Below are positions 8,308 through 16,529 of a DNA stretch of 64,000 nt, in pieces. This stretch comes from Nonomuraea montanisoli. GTDB lineage: Bacteria; Actinomycetota; Actinomycetes; Streptosporangiales; Streptosporangiaceae. The DNA is taken from positions 682,001 through 746,000 of the forward strand of contig NZ_JABWGN010000001.1 in assembly GCF_013363975.1 (NCBI RefSeq), read 5' to 3'. Each line of letters opens with the position of its first letter. Positions within the stretch are counted from its first letter, which is position 1. Below the pieces are notes generated by a model. That model was given only the letters and a program-made list of their open reading frames with translations, was not told the origin of the DNA and did no database searches. A program made the position numbers and the translations under genes.

Positions 8308-10044
8308 TCAGGGGCGCTCCGGGGTCACGACCGGGACGATCTCGGGGGCGCCCAGCCTGATCGCGTCGGCCTCCTGGTCGGTGTCCTGCTCCTGGGAGAG
8401 GCGTTCGGCCTCCACCCGCTTGGTGTAGTACTCGACCTCCGCCTTGACCTGCTCGGCGTCCCAGCCGAGCGGGCCGGCCATCAGCTCGGCCGCCTCCTGG
8501 GCGACGGCCTGGCCCCGGTGGAAGGTCTCGATGGAGATGCGGGTGCGGCGGGTCAGCACGTCGTTCAGGTGCCGGGCCCCCTCGTGGGTGGCGGCGTAGA
8601 CGATCTCGGCGCGCAGGTAGTCGTCGGCGCCGTTGAGCGGCCTGGCCAGCGTCCGGTCCTCCCGGATCAGCTCCAGCACCTCGTCGATCAGCGAGCCGTA
8701 CCGCTGCAGGAGGTGCTCGATGCGGGCCACGTGCAGGCCGGAGTCGTGGGCGATGCGGTGCCGGGAGTTCCACAGGGCCTGGTAGCCCTCGGCGCCGGCG
8801 AGCGGGATCCGGTCGGTGCACGACGACGGGACGCGCTGGTCGAGCCCGTGCGCCACGGCGTCCACGGCGTCCTTGGCCATGACCCGGTACGTCGTGTACT
8901 TCCCTCCGGCGATCATCACGAGCCCCGGCACCGGGTGGGCGACGACGTGCTCGCGCGACAGCTTCGAGGTCTCGTCGGACTCGCCCGACAGCAGGGGACG
9001 CAGCCCCGCGTAGACGCCCTCGACGTCGTCGCGGGTCAGCGGCACCGACAGGACCTCGTTGACGTGGTCGAGCAGGTAGTCGATGTCGGTGCGGGAGGCG
9101 GCCGGGTGGCTCTTGTCCAGGGTCCACTCGGTGTCGGTGGTGCCGACGATCCAGTGCCGCCCCCACGGGATGACGAACAGCACCGACTTCTCGGTGCGCA
9201 GGATGATGCCGGTGTAGGAGTGGATGCGGTCGCGCGGCACCACCAGGTGGATGCCCTTGGAGGCGCGCACGTGGATCTGACCCCGGCCGCCGACGAGCTC
9301 CTGGATGTCGTCGGTCCACACGCCGGTGGCGTTGACGACCTGCTGGGCGCGGATCTCGAACTCGTCGCCGCTCTCCAGGTCGCACACCCGCACCCCGGTG
9401 ACCCGCTCGCCCTCGCGCAGGAACCCGACGACCTGGGCGCGCGGCGCGACGTGCGCGCCGTAGGAGGCGGCCGTGCGCAGCAGCGTCATCACGTAGCGGG
9501 CGTCGTCGACCTGGGCGTCCCAGTACTGCACGGCCCCGGTGAACGCGGACTTCCGCAGCGCGGGCGCCAGCCGCAGCGCCCGGGAGCGGGACAGGTGCCG
9601 GTGTCCCGGCACGCCCCGGGTCAGGCCCGTGGCGAACCCGAGCGTGTCGTAGAGCGCGACCCCGGCCCCCACGTACGGCCGCTCCCACGCGAAGTGGGTC
9701 AGCGGGAAGAGGAACGGCACGGGCCGCACCAGGTGCGGCGCGATGCGCTGGAGCAGCAGGGACCGCTCCTGCAGCGCCTCGCGGACCAGCTCGAAGTTGA
9801 GCTGCTCCAGGTAGCGCAGCCCGCCGTGGATCAGTTTGGAGGAGCGGGAGGAGGTGCCGGAGGCGAAGTCGCGCGCCTCCACCACCCCGACGTCGAGGCC
9901 CCGGGTGGCGGCGTCGAGCGCGACGCCCGCGCCGACCACGCCCCCTCCCACCACGACGACGTCCAGCTCCTCGGCGCTCATCCGGGCGAGCGCCGCCGTC
10001 CGCTCGGCGGGCCCGAGCCGGGCCTCGCCCCTTCCCGCCGTCAT
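8308..10044 (-). CDS. glpD: Aerobic glycerol-3-phosphate dehydrogenase
   Basis: 578 residues from ATG 10044, chosen because AGGGAG lies seven bases upstream. FAD-binding Rossmann motif VVVGGGVVGAG near residue 35, followed by the family signatures SSRSSKLIHGGLRYLEQ and GGKYTTYRVMAKDAVD. The C-terminal GlpO/GlpD domain is complete. It oxidises sn-glycerol-3-phosphate to dihydroxyacetone phosphate at the membrane face and passes electrons to quinone. It lies 103 bp downstream of the DeoR-type regulator on the same strand, so co-transcription or GlpR-like control is plausible. Confidence 0.95.
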   Translation of the reverse strand: MTAGRGEARLGPAERTAALARMSAEELDVVVVGGGVVGAGVALDAATRGLDVGVVEARDFASGTSSRSSKLIHGGLRYLEQLNFELVREALQERSLLLQRIAPHLVRPVPFLFPLTHFAWERPYVGAGVALYDTLGFATGLTRGVPGHRHLSRSRALRLAPALRKSAFTGAVQYWDAQVDDARYVMTLLRTAASYGAHVAPRAQVVGFLREGERVTGVRVCDLESGDEFEIRAQQVVNATGVWTDDIQELVGGRGQIHVRASKGIHLVVPRDRIHSYTGIILRTEKSVLFVIPWGRHWIVGTTDTEWTLDKSHPAASRTDIDYLLDHVNEVLSVPLTRDDVEGVYAGLRPLLSGESDETSKLSREHVVAHPVPGLVMIAGGKYTTYRVMAKDAVDAVAHGLDQRVPSSCTDRIPLAGAEGYQALWNSRHRIAHDSGLHVARIEHLLQRYGSLIDEVLELIREDRTLARPLNGADDYLRAEIVYAATHEGARHLNDVLTRRTRISIETFHRGQAVAQEAAELMAGPLGWDAEQVKAEVEYYTKRVEAERLSQEQDTDQEADAIRLGAPEIVPVVTPERP

Positions 10045-10147
10045 AACACTCCCTGGGTACGGGGTTCGTCCGCTTGCGCTCCCATACCTACCCGCCCGCC
10101 GAACGGCATGTAACGCCGGGGGTGTTGCCCTGGCCACACCGGGGCGG

Positions 10148-10918
10148 TCAGGCGCGGATCACCTTGACGCCCGCCTCGGCGAACCGGGCGGCCTGCTCGT
10201 CGGGGAGCCGGTCGTCGGTGACGAGCGTGTCGATCTCGCCGATGGGGCAGATCCGGGAGAAGGCCCGCCGGCCCACCTTGGAGGCGTCGGCCACGGCCAC
10301 CACGTGCTGGGCGCGGCTGATGAGCAGGTGGTTGACGCTCGCCTCGCCCTCGTGGTGGGCCGAGGCCCCGAGCTCCACGTCGATGGCGTCGACGCCGAGG
10401 AAGGCCACGTCGAGCGTCACCTGCTCCAGCACGCCGGAGGCGAGCGGGCCGATCAGCTCGTACGACTGCTGGCGCGCCACGCCACCGGTGACCACGATCT
10501 TGACGTGGCGGCGGACGGTCAGCTCCGAGGCGATGTTGAGCGCGTTGGTGACGACCGTGAACCCCGACTCCAGGGCGGGACTGATGGCGAGCGAGCGGGC
10601 CAGCTCGGAGGTGGTGGTGCCGCCGTTCATGCCGACCACCGACCCGGCGGAGACCAGGTCGGCGGCGGCCGCGGCGATGCGGTGCTTCTCGTCGGCGTGC
10701 CGGGCCGTCTTGTAGCGCAGCGGCAGGTCGTAGCTGACGCTCTGGGCGACGGCGCCGCCCCGCGTGCGCATGAGCATCTGCTGCTGGGCGAGCTGGTCGA
10801 AGTCGCGGCGGATGGTCGCCGCGGAGACGTCGAGCGCCTGCGCGGCCTCCTCGACGGACAGGCGGCCCTCCTGAGCGAGCAGCTCAAGAATGGCGTTCCA
10901 CCGGTCGTATCGGGACAC
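10148..10918 (-). CDS. DeoR/GlpR-family transcriptional regulator
   Basis: 256 residues from GTG 10918, preceded by GAGGAGG at a good distance. The N-terminal winged helix (residues 5-58; SVEEAAQALDVSAATIRRD, then RTRGGAV) is the DeoR HTH. The C-terminal sugar-phosphate sensor domain carries the family GMNGGTTTSELA and DVAFLGVDAID motifs. It is divergent from the amino-sugar operon and followed by glpD. It probably represses the operon and itself until a sugar phosphate appears. AgaR-like or GlpR-like identity cannot be decided by eye. Confidence 0.9.
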   Translation of the reverse strand: MSRYDRWNAILELLAQEGRLSVEEAAQALDVSAATIRRDFDQLAQQQMLMRTRGGAVAQSVSYDLPLRYKTARHADEKHRIAAAAADLVSAGSVVGMNGGTTTSELARSLAISPALESGFTVVTNALNIASELTVRRHVKIVVTGGVARQQSYELIGPLASGVLEQVTLDVAFLGVDAIDVELGASAHHEGEASVNHLLISRAQHVVAVADASKVGRRAFSRICPIGEIDTLVTDDRLPDEQAARFAEAGVKVIRA

Positions 10919-10986
10919 GCTCGCCTCCTCAGGGCTCCGTCGGCTGCCAGCCTGGCACACCGAGGACCGGGCCAGCCACACCTGCA

Positions 10987-11040
10987 CAATTCTGCTCTGT
11001 TCTGCTATAAAAAGCACAGGAACAAGCAAATTCTGCACCG
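10987..11040. promoter_or_regulatory. Divergent promoter and candidate DeoR operator
   Basis: The 133-bp gap between the regulator and the SIS gene holds an AT-rich core with repeated TTCTGC boxes: two close together (10990-11006, AATTCTGCTCTGTTCTGC) and one at 11031-11036. TATAAA at 11006-11011 could serve as the plus-strand -10. Repeated boxes around a promoter are typical of DeoR-family operators. Assignment by position and repetition only. Confidence 0.5.
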
Positions 11041-11051
11041 GGAGGTAACTG

Positions 11052-11924
11052 GTGACCACCCACACCGAAGCCGAGATCGCCTCCCAGCCGGAGTGCTGGC
11101 GTCGCGCCGTCGCCGACGTGCCGGCGGGCGCGCTGCCCGTCCCCGGCGAGCGGGTCGCCGTCGTCGGCTGCGGCACCTCGTGGTTCGTCGCCATGGCGTA
11201 CGCGGCCCTGCGCGAGCGCGCCGGCCAGGGCGAGACCGACGCGTTCGCCGCCTCCGAGGCTCCCACGGGCCGCCGCTACGACCGGATCCTCGCGCTGAGC
11301 CGTTCCGGCACCACGACCGAGGTCCTGGAGTTCCTGGCCCGGACCGGCTCGCCGACCACGGCCATCACCGCCGACCCCAAGACCCCGATCATGACCGCCG
11401 CCGGCCAGGTCATCGTGCTCGACTACGCCGACGAGCGCTCCGTCGTGCAGACCCGCTTCGCCACCACCCAGCTCGCGATGCTGCGCGCCAGCCTCGGCGA
11501 GGACCTCGGCCCGGCCGTCGCCGACGCCGAGCACGTGCTGGCCGCGCCGCTCGACCCGGCCCTGGTGGAGGCCGAGCAGTTCAGCTTCCTCGGCACCGGC
11601 TGGTCGGTGGGTCTCGCGCAGGAGGCCGCGCTGAAGATGCGCGAGGCGTCGCGCTCCTGGACCGAGGCGTACCCGGCGATGGAGTACCGGCACGGCCCGA
11701 TCAGCATCGCCGGGCCCGGCCGCGTCACCTGGATGCTCGGCAAGGCCCCAGAGGGCCTGCGCGAGCAGGTGGAGGCCACCGGCGGCACGTTCTTCGAGAG
11801 CGGGCTCGACCCGATGGCGGAGCTGATCCGCGCCCAGCGCGTCGCGGTCGCCCGGGCCACCGCCCGCGGCCTCGACCCCGACGAGCCGTTGCACCTCACG
11901 CGATCTGTGATCCTTTCCTCATGA
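11052..11924 (+). CDS. SIS-domain amino-sugar-phosphate isomerase/deaminase (AgaS-like)
   Basis: 290 residues, two SIS domains. The first has VVGCGTSWFVAMAYAAL and LSRSGTTTEV (phosphosugar-binding Ser/Thr loop). The second has FLGTGWSVGLAQEAALKMREAS and EYRHGP, as in the isomerase half of GlmS and in AgaS. No glutaminase domain. It starts with GTG after GGGAGGTAACTG. First gene of a four-gene operon whose next members are a deacetylase, a PfkB kinase and a class II aldolase. That order is characteristic of aga clusters, where AgaS deaminates and isomerises galactosamine-6-phosphate to tagatose-6-phosphate. A glucosamine-6-P deaminase role is the alternative. Confidence 0.85.
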   Translation: MTTHTEAEIASQPECWRRAVADVPAGALPVPGERVAVVGCGTSWFVAMAYAALRERAGQGETDAFAASEAPTGRRYDRILALSRSGTTTEVLEFLARTGSPTTAITADPKTPIMTAAGQVIVLDYADERSVVQTRFATTQLAMLRASLGEDLGPAVADAEHVLAAPLDPALVEAEQFSFLGTGWSVGLAQEAALKMREASRSWTEAYPAMEYRHGPISIAGPGRVTWMLGKAPEGLREQVEATGGTFFESGLDPMAELIRAQRVAVARATARGLDPDEPLHLTRSVILSS

Positions 11925-13054
11925 GCCTCACTCTCGCCGACGCCCGCGTCGTCACCCCCGAAGGCGTCCACGACGGCTGGCTGACCATCGAAGACGGCCG
12001 CATCACGCACGTCGGCCAGGGCCGCGCGCCGCGTGCCGGGCACAGCCTGGGCGGACGGTACGTCGTCCCGGGCTTCGTCGACATCCACAACCACGGCGGC
12101 GCCGGCGGCTCCTTCCCCACCGGAGACCAGGACGCCGCGCGGGCCGCCGTGGAGCTGCACCGGCGCCACGGCACCACGACCATGGTCGCCAGCCTGGTCA
12201 CCGCCACGGTGCCCAAGCTGGAGGCCGCGGCGTCGTCGCTGGCCGACCTGTGCGACGACGGCCTGCTCGCCGGCCTGCACTTCGAGGGCCCGTACATCTC
12301 CGCGGCCCGCTGCGGGGCGCACGACCCCGCGCTGCTGCGCGAGCCGTCGCCGGGCGAGTTCGAGCGGCTGGTGAAGGCCGGCCGCGGCCACGTCCGCATG
12401 CTGACGATCGCCGCGGAGCTGCCGGGCGCCCTCGACACCATCCGCGCGGCGCGCGCGCACGGCGTGCTCGCGGCGCTCGGCCACAGCGACGCCACCTACG
12501 AGCAGACCCTCGACGGCATCGAGGCGGGCGCCACCGTGGCCACCCACCTCTACAACGCGATGCCGCCGCTCGGCCACCGCGCCCCCGGCCCGGTCGCCGC
12601 GCTCCTCCAGGACGAGCGGGTCACGGTCGAGCTGGTCAACGACGGCGTCCACGTGCATCCGGCGATGGTCCGGCTGGCCTGCTCGGCGGCGGGCCCGCAC
12701 CGCACGGCGCTGATCACCGACGCGATGGCGGCGGCCGGGGCCGGCGACGGCGCGTACGTGCTCGGCGCGCTGCAGGTGACCGTGTCCGGCGGCGTGGCCC
12801 GGCTGACCGAGGGCGGCTCGATCGCGGGCAGCACGCTCACCATGGACGCCGCCTTCCGGCGCGCCGTCCAGGAGGTGGGCCTGACGCTGCCCGAGGCGGC
12901 CGTGACGGCCTCGCTCACCCCGGCCCGCGTGCTCGGCCTCGACGACACGATCGGCTCGATCGCCGCCGACAAGGCCGCCGACCTGGTAGTCCTCACCGAC
13001 GAGCTGGAGGTGGCCGGCGTGATGCGGCGCGGCTCCTGGGTCACGGAGCCCTGA
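11921..13054 (+). CDS. nagA: N-acetylglucosamine/galactosamine-6-phosphate deacetylase
   Basis: 377 residues, amidohydrolase superfamily. Metal and catalytic residues are all present: DIHNHGG (residues 54-60), HFEGPY, GHSDAT, ATHLYNAM and the catalytic Asp in ITDAMAAAG. It removes acetate from N-acetylhexosamine-6-phosphate. The start codon overlaps the stop of the SIS gene (ATGA), so the two are translationally coupled. The neighbours (SIS deaminase/isomerase, ketohexose-phosphate kinase, bisphosphate aldolase) favour GalNAc-6-P (AgaA role) over GlcNAc-6-P, but sequence alone does not separate the two. Confidence 0.92.
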   Translation: MSLTLADARVVTPEGVHDGWLTIEDGRITHVGQGRAPRAGHSLGGRYVVPGFVDIHNHGGAGGSFPTGDQDAARAAVELHRRHGTTTMVASLVTATVPKLEAAASSLADLCDDGLLAGLHFEGPYISAARCGAHDPALLREPSPGEFERLVKAGRGHVRMLTIAAELPGALDTIRAARAHGVLAALGHSDATYEQTLDGIEAGATVATHLYNAMPPLGHRAPGPVAALLQDERVTVELVNDGVHVHPAMVRLACSAAGPHRTALITDAMAAAGAGDGAYVLGALQVTVSGGVARLTEGGSIAGSTLTMDAAFRRAVQEVGLTLPEAAVTASLTPARVLGLDDTIGSIAADKAADLVVLTDELEVAGVMRRGSWVTEP

Positions 13055-13962
13055 TGATCCTCACCGTGACGCTCAACGCCGCCCTCGACGTCACCTACCA
13101 GGTGCCCGAGATCGACTGGGCCGGGGTCAACCGGGTCAAGGCCGTGCACCGGCGGGCCGGCGGCAAGGGCGTCAACGTGGCCCGCGTGCTGCGCGGCCTC
13201 GGCCGGGAGGTGCTGGTCACCGGCCTGGCCGGCGGGCCCGTCGGCCAGGCCATCGAGGCCGACCTGGAGGCCGCCGGGCTGCCCCGGGCGCTGGTCCCGA
13301 TCGCCGCCGAGTCCCGTACGACGCTGGCCGTCGCGGGCGGGGGCGGCGGGGCCGCGCTGTTCAACGAGCCCGGCCCGGAGGTGTCGGAGGCGGAGCTGCG
13401 GGAGTTCGCCCGCGTGTACGCCTCGCTGCTGGAGCGGGCGGAGGCCGTGGTCATCTCCGGCAGCCTGCCCCGGGGCGTCCCGGCCGGCACGTACGCGGAG
13501 CTGGCCGCGCTGGCCGCCGACCACGGGGTGCCGGCGATCGTCGACGCCGACGGGGCGGCGCTGCGGCACGCGCCCGTCGGCCGTCCCGCCATCGTCAAGC
13601 CCAACGCCGAGGAGCTGGCCCGCGCCGTGCCGCCGCACGGCCACCCGATCGAGGGGGCCGAGCACCTGCGGGCCCTCGGGGCCGAGTCCGTGGTCGTCTC
13701 GCTCGGCGAGGAGGGCCTGTACGCGGTCACGCCCGAGGGGACGTTCCGGGCCCGCATGCCGTACCGGGTGGAGGGCAACCCGACGGGCGCCGGCGACTCG
13801 CTGGTGGCCGGGCTCGCGCTCGGCCTGGTCGAGGGCGCCCCGTGGCCCGAGCGGCTGCGCACGGCCGCGGCGCTCGGGGCGGCGGCCGTGGCCGCCCCGG
13901 TGGCCGGCGACTTCGACCGCGACGTCTACGCCCGGACGCACCCGCTCATCGAGATCACCTGA
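13054..13962 (+). CDS. PfkB-family kinase (1-phosphofructokinase / tagatose-6-phosphate kinase type)
   Basis: 302 residues, the usual length of hexose-phosphate PfkB kinases. N-terminal TLNAALDVTYQV and GGKGVNVARVLRGLG are the substrate-side signatures of the 1-phosphofructokinase/tagatose-6-phosphate kinase subgroup. The C-terminal NPTGAGDSLVAG contains the catalytic Asp. The start overlaps the nagA stop by one base (TGATG). In this operon the expected reaction is ATP-dependent phosphorylation of tagatose-6-phosphate at C1. A fructose-1-phosphate substrate is the alternative. Confidence 0.9.
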   Translation: MILTVTLNAALDVTYQVPEIDWAGVNRVKAVHRRAGGKGVNVARVLRGLGREVLVTGLAGGPVGQAIEADLEAAGLPRALVPIAAESRTTLAVAGGGGGAALFNEPGPEVSEAELREFARVYASLLERAEAVVISGSLPRGVPAGTYAELAALAADHGVPAIVDADGAALRHAPVGRPAIVKPNAEELARAVPPHGHPIEGAEHLRALGAESVVVSLGEEGLYAVTPEGTFRARMPYRVEGNPTGAGDSLVAGLALGLVEGAPWPERLRTAAALGAAAVAAPVAGDFDRDVYARTHPLIEIT

Positions 13963-13979
13963 GCCAGGAGGAGCCCGCC

Positions 13980-14804
13980 ATGCCTCTCGCCGTGACCGGC
14001 GACATCATCCGCACGTCCCCCGCCGGGGTGGGCGCCTTCAACGTCATCCAGCTCGAACACGCCACGGCGATCGTCGCGGGCGCCGAGGCGCTCGGCGTGC
14101 CCGTGGTGCTCCAGATCAGCGAGAACTGCGTCCGCTACCACGGCGCGCTGGAGCCCGTCGCGCTCGCCTCGCTGGCGATCGCCCGCCGCGCCGCGGTGCC
14201 GGTGGCCGTCCACCTCGACCACGCCACCGACCGCGCCCTGGTCGAGGAGGCGGTGGAGCTGGGCATCCGGTCGGTGATGTTCGACGCCTCGGCGCTGCCC
14301 GACGAGGAGAACGTGGCCGCCACCGCGTCCGTCGCCGCCTGGTGCCACGAGCGCGGCGCATGGGTGGAGGCCGAGCTGGGCGAGGTGGGCGGCAAGGACG
14401 GCGTCCACGCGCCGGGCGCCCGGACCAAGCCGCACGAGGCCGTGGACTACGTGGCGCGCACCGGCGTGGACGCGCTGGCCGTGGCCGTGGGCAGCTCCCA
14501 CGCCATGACCACCAAGGACGCCGTGCTCGACCTCGACCTGATCGCCGAGCTGCGCGCCGCGGTGCCGGTGCCGCTGGTGCTGCACGGCTCCTCGGGCGTG
14601 CCCGACGACACGCTGCGGGCCGCCGTACGCCAGGGCATGAAGAAGATCAACATCTCGACGCACCTGAACAAGGCGTTCACCGGCGCCATCCGCGACCACC
14701 TGGCGCACGACACGAAGGTCGTGGACCCCCGCAAGTACATGCGGTCCGGCCGCGACGCGGTCACCCGCGAGGTCACCCACCTGCTGGGGGTGCTGGGGGG
14801 CTGA
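13980..14804 (+). CDS. Class II ketose-bisphosphate aldolase (tagatose/fructose-1,6-bisphosphate)
   Basis: 274 residues from ATG 13980 with AGGAGG upstream. The zinc-dependent class II aldolase motifs are present: GAFNV, VHLDHATD (metal His), EAELGEVGGKDG and LHGSSGVPD with KKINISTHLN. The length fits the KbaY/GatY subgroup. It would cleave the bisphosphate made by the preceding kinase into dihydroxyacetone phosphate and glyceraldehyde-3-phosphate. Last gene of the operon. Its 3' end overlaps the convergent acetyltransferase gene by 32 bp, so no terminator lies between them. Confidence 0.9.
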   Translation: MPLAVTGDIIRTSPAGVGAFNVIQLEHATAIVAGAEALGVPVVLQISENCVRYHGALEPVALASLAIARRAAVPVAVHLDHATDRALVEEAVELGIRSVMFDASALPDEENVAATASVAAWCHERGAWVEAELGEVGGKDGVHAPGARTKPHEAVDYVARTGVDALAVAVGSSHAMTTKDAVLDLDLIAELRAAVPVPLVLHGSSGVPDDTLRAAVRQGMKKINISTHLNKAFTGAIRDHLAHDTKVVDPRKYMRSGRDAVTREVTHLLGVLGG

Positions 14805-15228
14805 GCTCCTTGCGCATGACGACCGCGGTGCGGTCCTCGATGCTCATCCGGCCGGTCTCCACGTAGCCCAGCGACGTGTACAGGGCGATGTTGGAGGTCA
14901 TCCGGATGTTGGTGTAGAGGCGCACCGCGGGCAGGCCGAGCCTGCGCGCCTCGTCCTCGGCGAAGGCGAGCAGGCCGCGGCCGATGCCCCGGCCGTGCAG
15001 CTCGGGGCGCACGGCCACGTTCTCGATCAGCAGGGCGCCGTCCTCGGGCAGCAGCACGATGAGCCCCTCGACGGCGTCGGTCACGTGCACGTGACCGGCC
15101 TCGACGAGCGCGGGGTAGTCGGCGTCCATCGGCAGGGGCCGCCCGCCGACGATCTCCACCCACGGCTCGTACGCCTCACGGACCAGCTTCTCCACGGCCG
15201 CCAGATCGGCGGCGAGCGCCTGCCTCAT
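14773..15228 (-). CDS. GNAT-family N-acetyltransferase
   Basis: 151 residues, one GNAT domain. The acetyl-CoA pyrophosphate-binding loop is RPELHGRGIGRGLL, preceded by LLIENVAV (beta4) and followed by VRLYTNIRMTSNIALYTSLGYVETGR. The start (ATG 15228) overlaps the stop of the upstream kinase-like gene by 4 bp, so the two are coupled. The substrate is unknown. It is the last gene in the minus-strand run that begins with the Cys-rich peptide gene, but a link to that peptide is unproven. Confidence 0.85.
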   Translation of the reverse strand: MRQALAADLAAVEKLVREAYEPWVEIVGGRPLPMDADYPALVEAGHVHVTDAVEGLIVLLPEDGALLIENVAVRPELHGRGIGRGLLAFAEDEARRLGLPAVRLYTNIRMTSNIALYTSLGYVETGRMSIEDRTAVVMRKELSPPAPPAGG

Positions 15229-16046
15229 GCGCCCAATGATCGCAGCACGCGTCCGGCCTGTCGCCGGAAGGTCCCCGGAGGGTTGCGCGGCCCCTCGGAC
15301 GACAGCAGGAACAGCCACATCAGCGCGTGCAGCCGCCGGCAGCCGGTCAGGCGCCGCCCCTCGGCCGGGGACAGCTCGACGTGGGCGAGGACGTCCACCT
15401 CGCCATCCACCCACATCGCCACGTGCTGCGAGATCTCCGACAGCTCGAACGCGCGGTCGCTGCGCCCGGACTCCTCGAAGTCGACGATCCGCACCCGGAC
15501 GCCGTCCCACAGGAAGTTCGCCAGGTTGCCGTCTCCCGCGCCGAACACCGGCGTCACGCCCTCGTCGCCGGGACGCCATCCCGCCAGCCACCGCGCCCCC
15601 TCGCGCACGGCCTGATCGGCGAGGGGTTCGCGGGGCTTCCAGCGGGCGCACCACTCCTTGACCTGCGCGACCAGCGGGCCGAGGTGCCAGGGGCGTTCGG
15701 GCACGCCGGCGAGCACGTCCCGGGGCACCGCCGCGTGCAGCTCGCCGACGGCCCGCGCCAGGTGCGCGGCGTACGCCCCGGCGTCCGGCAGGGACCGCAG
15801 CGCGACGCCGGGCAGCCGCGACATCGTCACGGCCCCACTGGACGCGCCCGTCCCGGCCGCGCCCGGCGGGGCCGGGACGGGCGGTTCCAGGGCGATCGGC
15901 TGGGGTGCCAGCCCTGGGGCGTGCTCGGCCAGCAGCGTCAGTGCCCGCCACTCCCGCCCGGCCAGTTCCGTGTCCTCGCCGATGTACCGCTTGACGACCC
16001 GGTCGTCCCGTATCTCCACCCGGTGCGTCCACTGAAGATCGGCCAC
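15225..16046 (-). CDS. Aminoglycoside-phosphotransferase-like kinase
   Basis: 273 residues. The kinase-fold (APH) core is recognisable by FGAGDGNLANFLWDG (catalytic loop, with Gly in place of the usual His-Gly-Asp lead) and VRIVDFEESGRSDRAFEL (metal-binding Asp). The N-terminus has a lysine-poor nucleotide lobe. Members phosphorylate small molecules, and only some give antibiotic resistance. It starts 48 bp downstream of the S26 signal peptidase gene on the same strand and is coupled to the GNAT gene. It might be an immunity or tailoring enzyme, or simply a neighbour. Confidence 0.8.
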   Translation of the reverse strand: MADLQWTHRVEIRDDRVVKRYIGEDTELAGREWRALTLLAEHAPGLAPQPIALEPPVPAPPGAAGTGASSGAVTMSRLPGVALRSLPDAGAYAAHLARAVGELHAAVPRDVLAGVPERPWHLGPLVAQVKEWCARWKPREPLADQAVREGARWLAGWRPGDEGVTPVFGAGDGNLANFLWDGVRVRIVDFEESGRSDRAFELSEISQHVAMWVDGEVDVLAHVELSPAEGRRLTGCRRLHALMWLFLLSSEGPRNPPGTFRRQAGRVLRSLGA

Positions 16047-16094
16047 ACCCGGATCCTAGGGGGCCGAGCGCGGCCGGGCCGCTTCCGCCGGAGG

Positions 16095-16529
16095 TCAGGA
16101 GCCGAGCCGGCGGACGACCACGCCGAGCACCCGCCCCTCCGGCACGAAGCCGAAATGCCGGGAGTCGAAGGAATGCTCGGAGTTGTCGCCGAGCACGAAG
16201 AGACAGGCCGCCGGGACCCTGCCGCCCCCGTGAGGGCCGGCCTCATGACGGGCGGGCACGGGGTCGTCCGGCACGGCCGCCGCCCGCTTGACGGCCCAGC
16301 TCCGGCCGCCGGGCAGGAGTGCGGCGATCTCCGGCGGCGTCTCCTCGGCGAACACCACGACCTGCCCCCGCCGCACCGTCCCCGGCCGCGCCCTGCGGAC
16401 GAGGACGAGGTCCCCGGACCGGTACGTGGGCGCCATGCTGTCGCCGTTCACCCGCACCACGACGTACCGCAGGCGCGTCCACACCACGGCGACGGCGGCG
16501 AGCACGACGGCCACCGCGAGGCCGGTCAC
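16095..16529 (-). CDS. S26-family signal peptidase
   Basis: 144 residues from GTG 16529, overlapping the ABC transporter stop by 4 bp (GTGA). One N-terminal membrane helix (residues 3-18). The catalytic Ser31 is in VNGDSMAPTYRSGD and the general-base Lys81 in SWAVKRAAAVPDD. Box E is LGDNSEHSFDSRHFGFVPEGRVLG. All S26/LepB active-site elements are intact, but the protein is shorter than housekeeping LepB. Its tight coupling to an exporter and a redoxin downstream of a small peptide gene suggests a dedicated peptide-processing protease. Confidence 0.9.
   Translation of the reverse strand: MTGLAVAVVLAAVAVVWTRLRYVVVRVNGDSMAPTYRSGDLVLVRRARPGTVRRGQVVVFAEETPPEIAALLPGGRSWAVKRAAAVPDDPVPARHEAGPHGGGRVPAACLFVLGDNSEHSFDSRHFGFVPEGRVLGVVVRRLGS

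Noticed and set aside
9836..11920. N-terminal 695 codons of a plus-strand frame leading into nagA
   Set aside because: Antisense to glpD/DeoR and out of phase with the SIS gene. nagA clearly starts at the ATGA overlap at 11921.
15225..16046. APH-like kinase as an aminoglycoside resistance gene
   Set aside because: The family is broad, the catalytic loop lacks the usual HGD lead and nothing else points to antibiotic resistance. Left as a kinase of unknown substrate.
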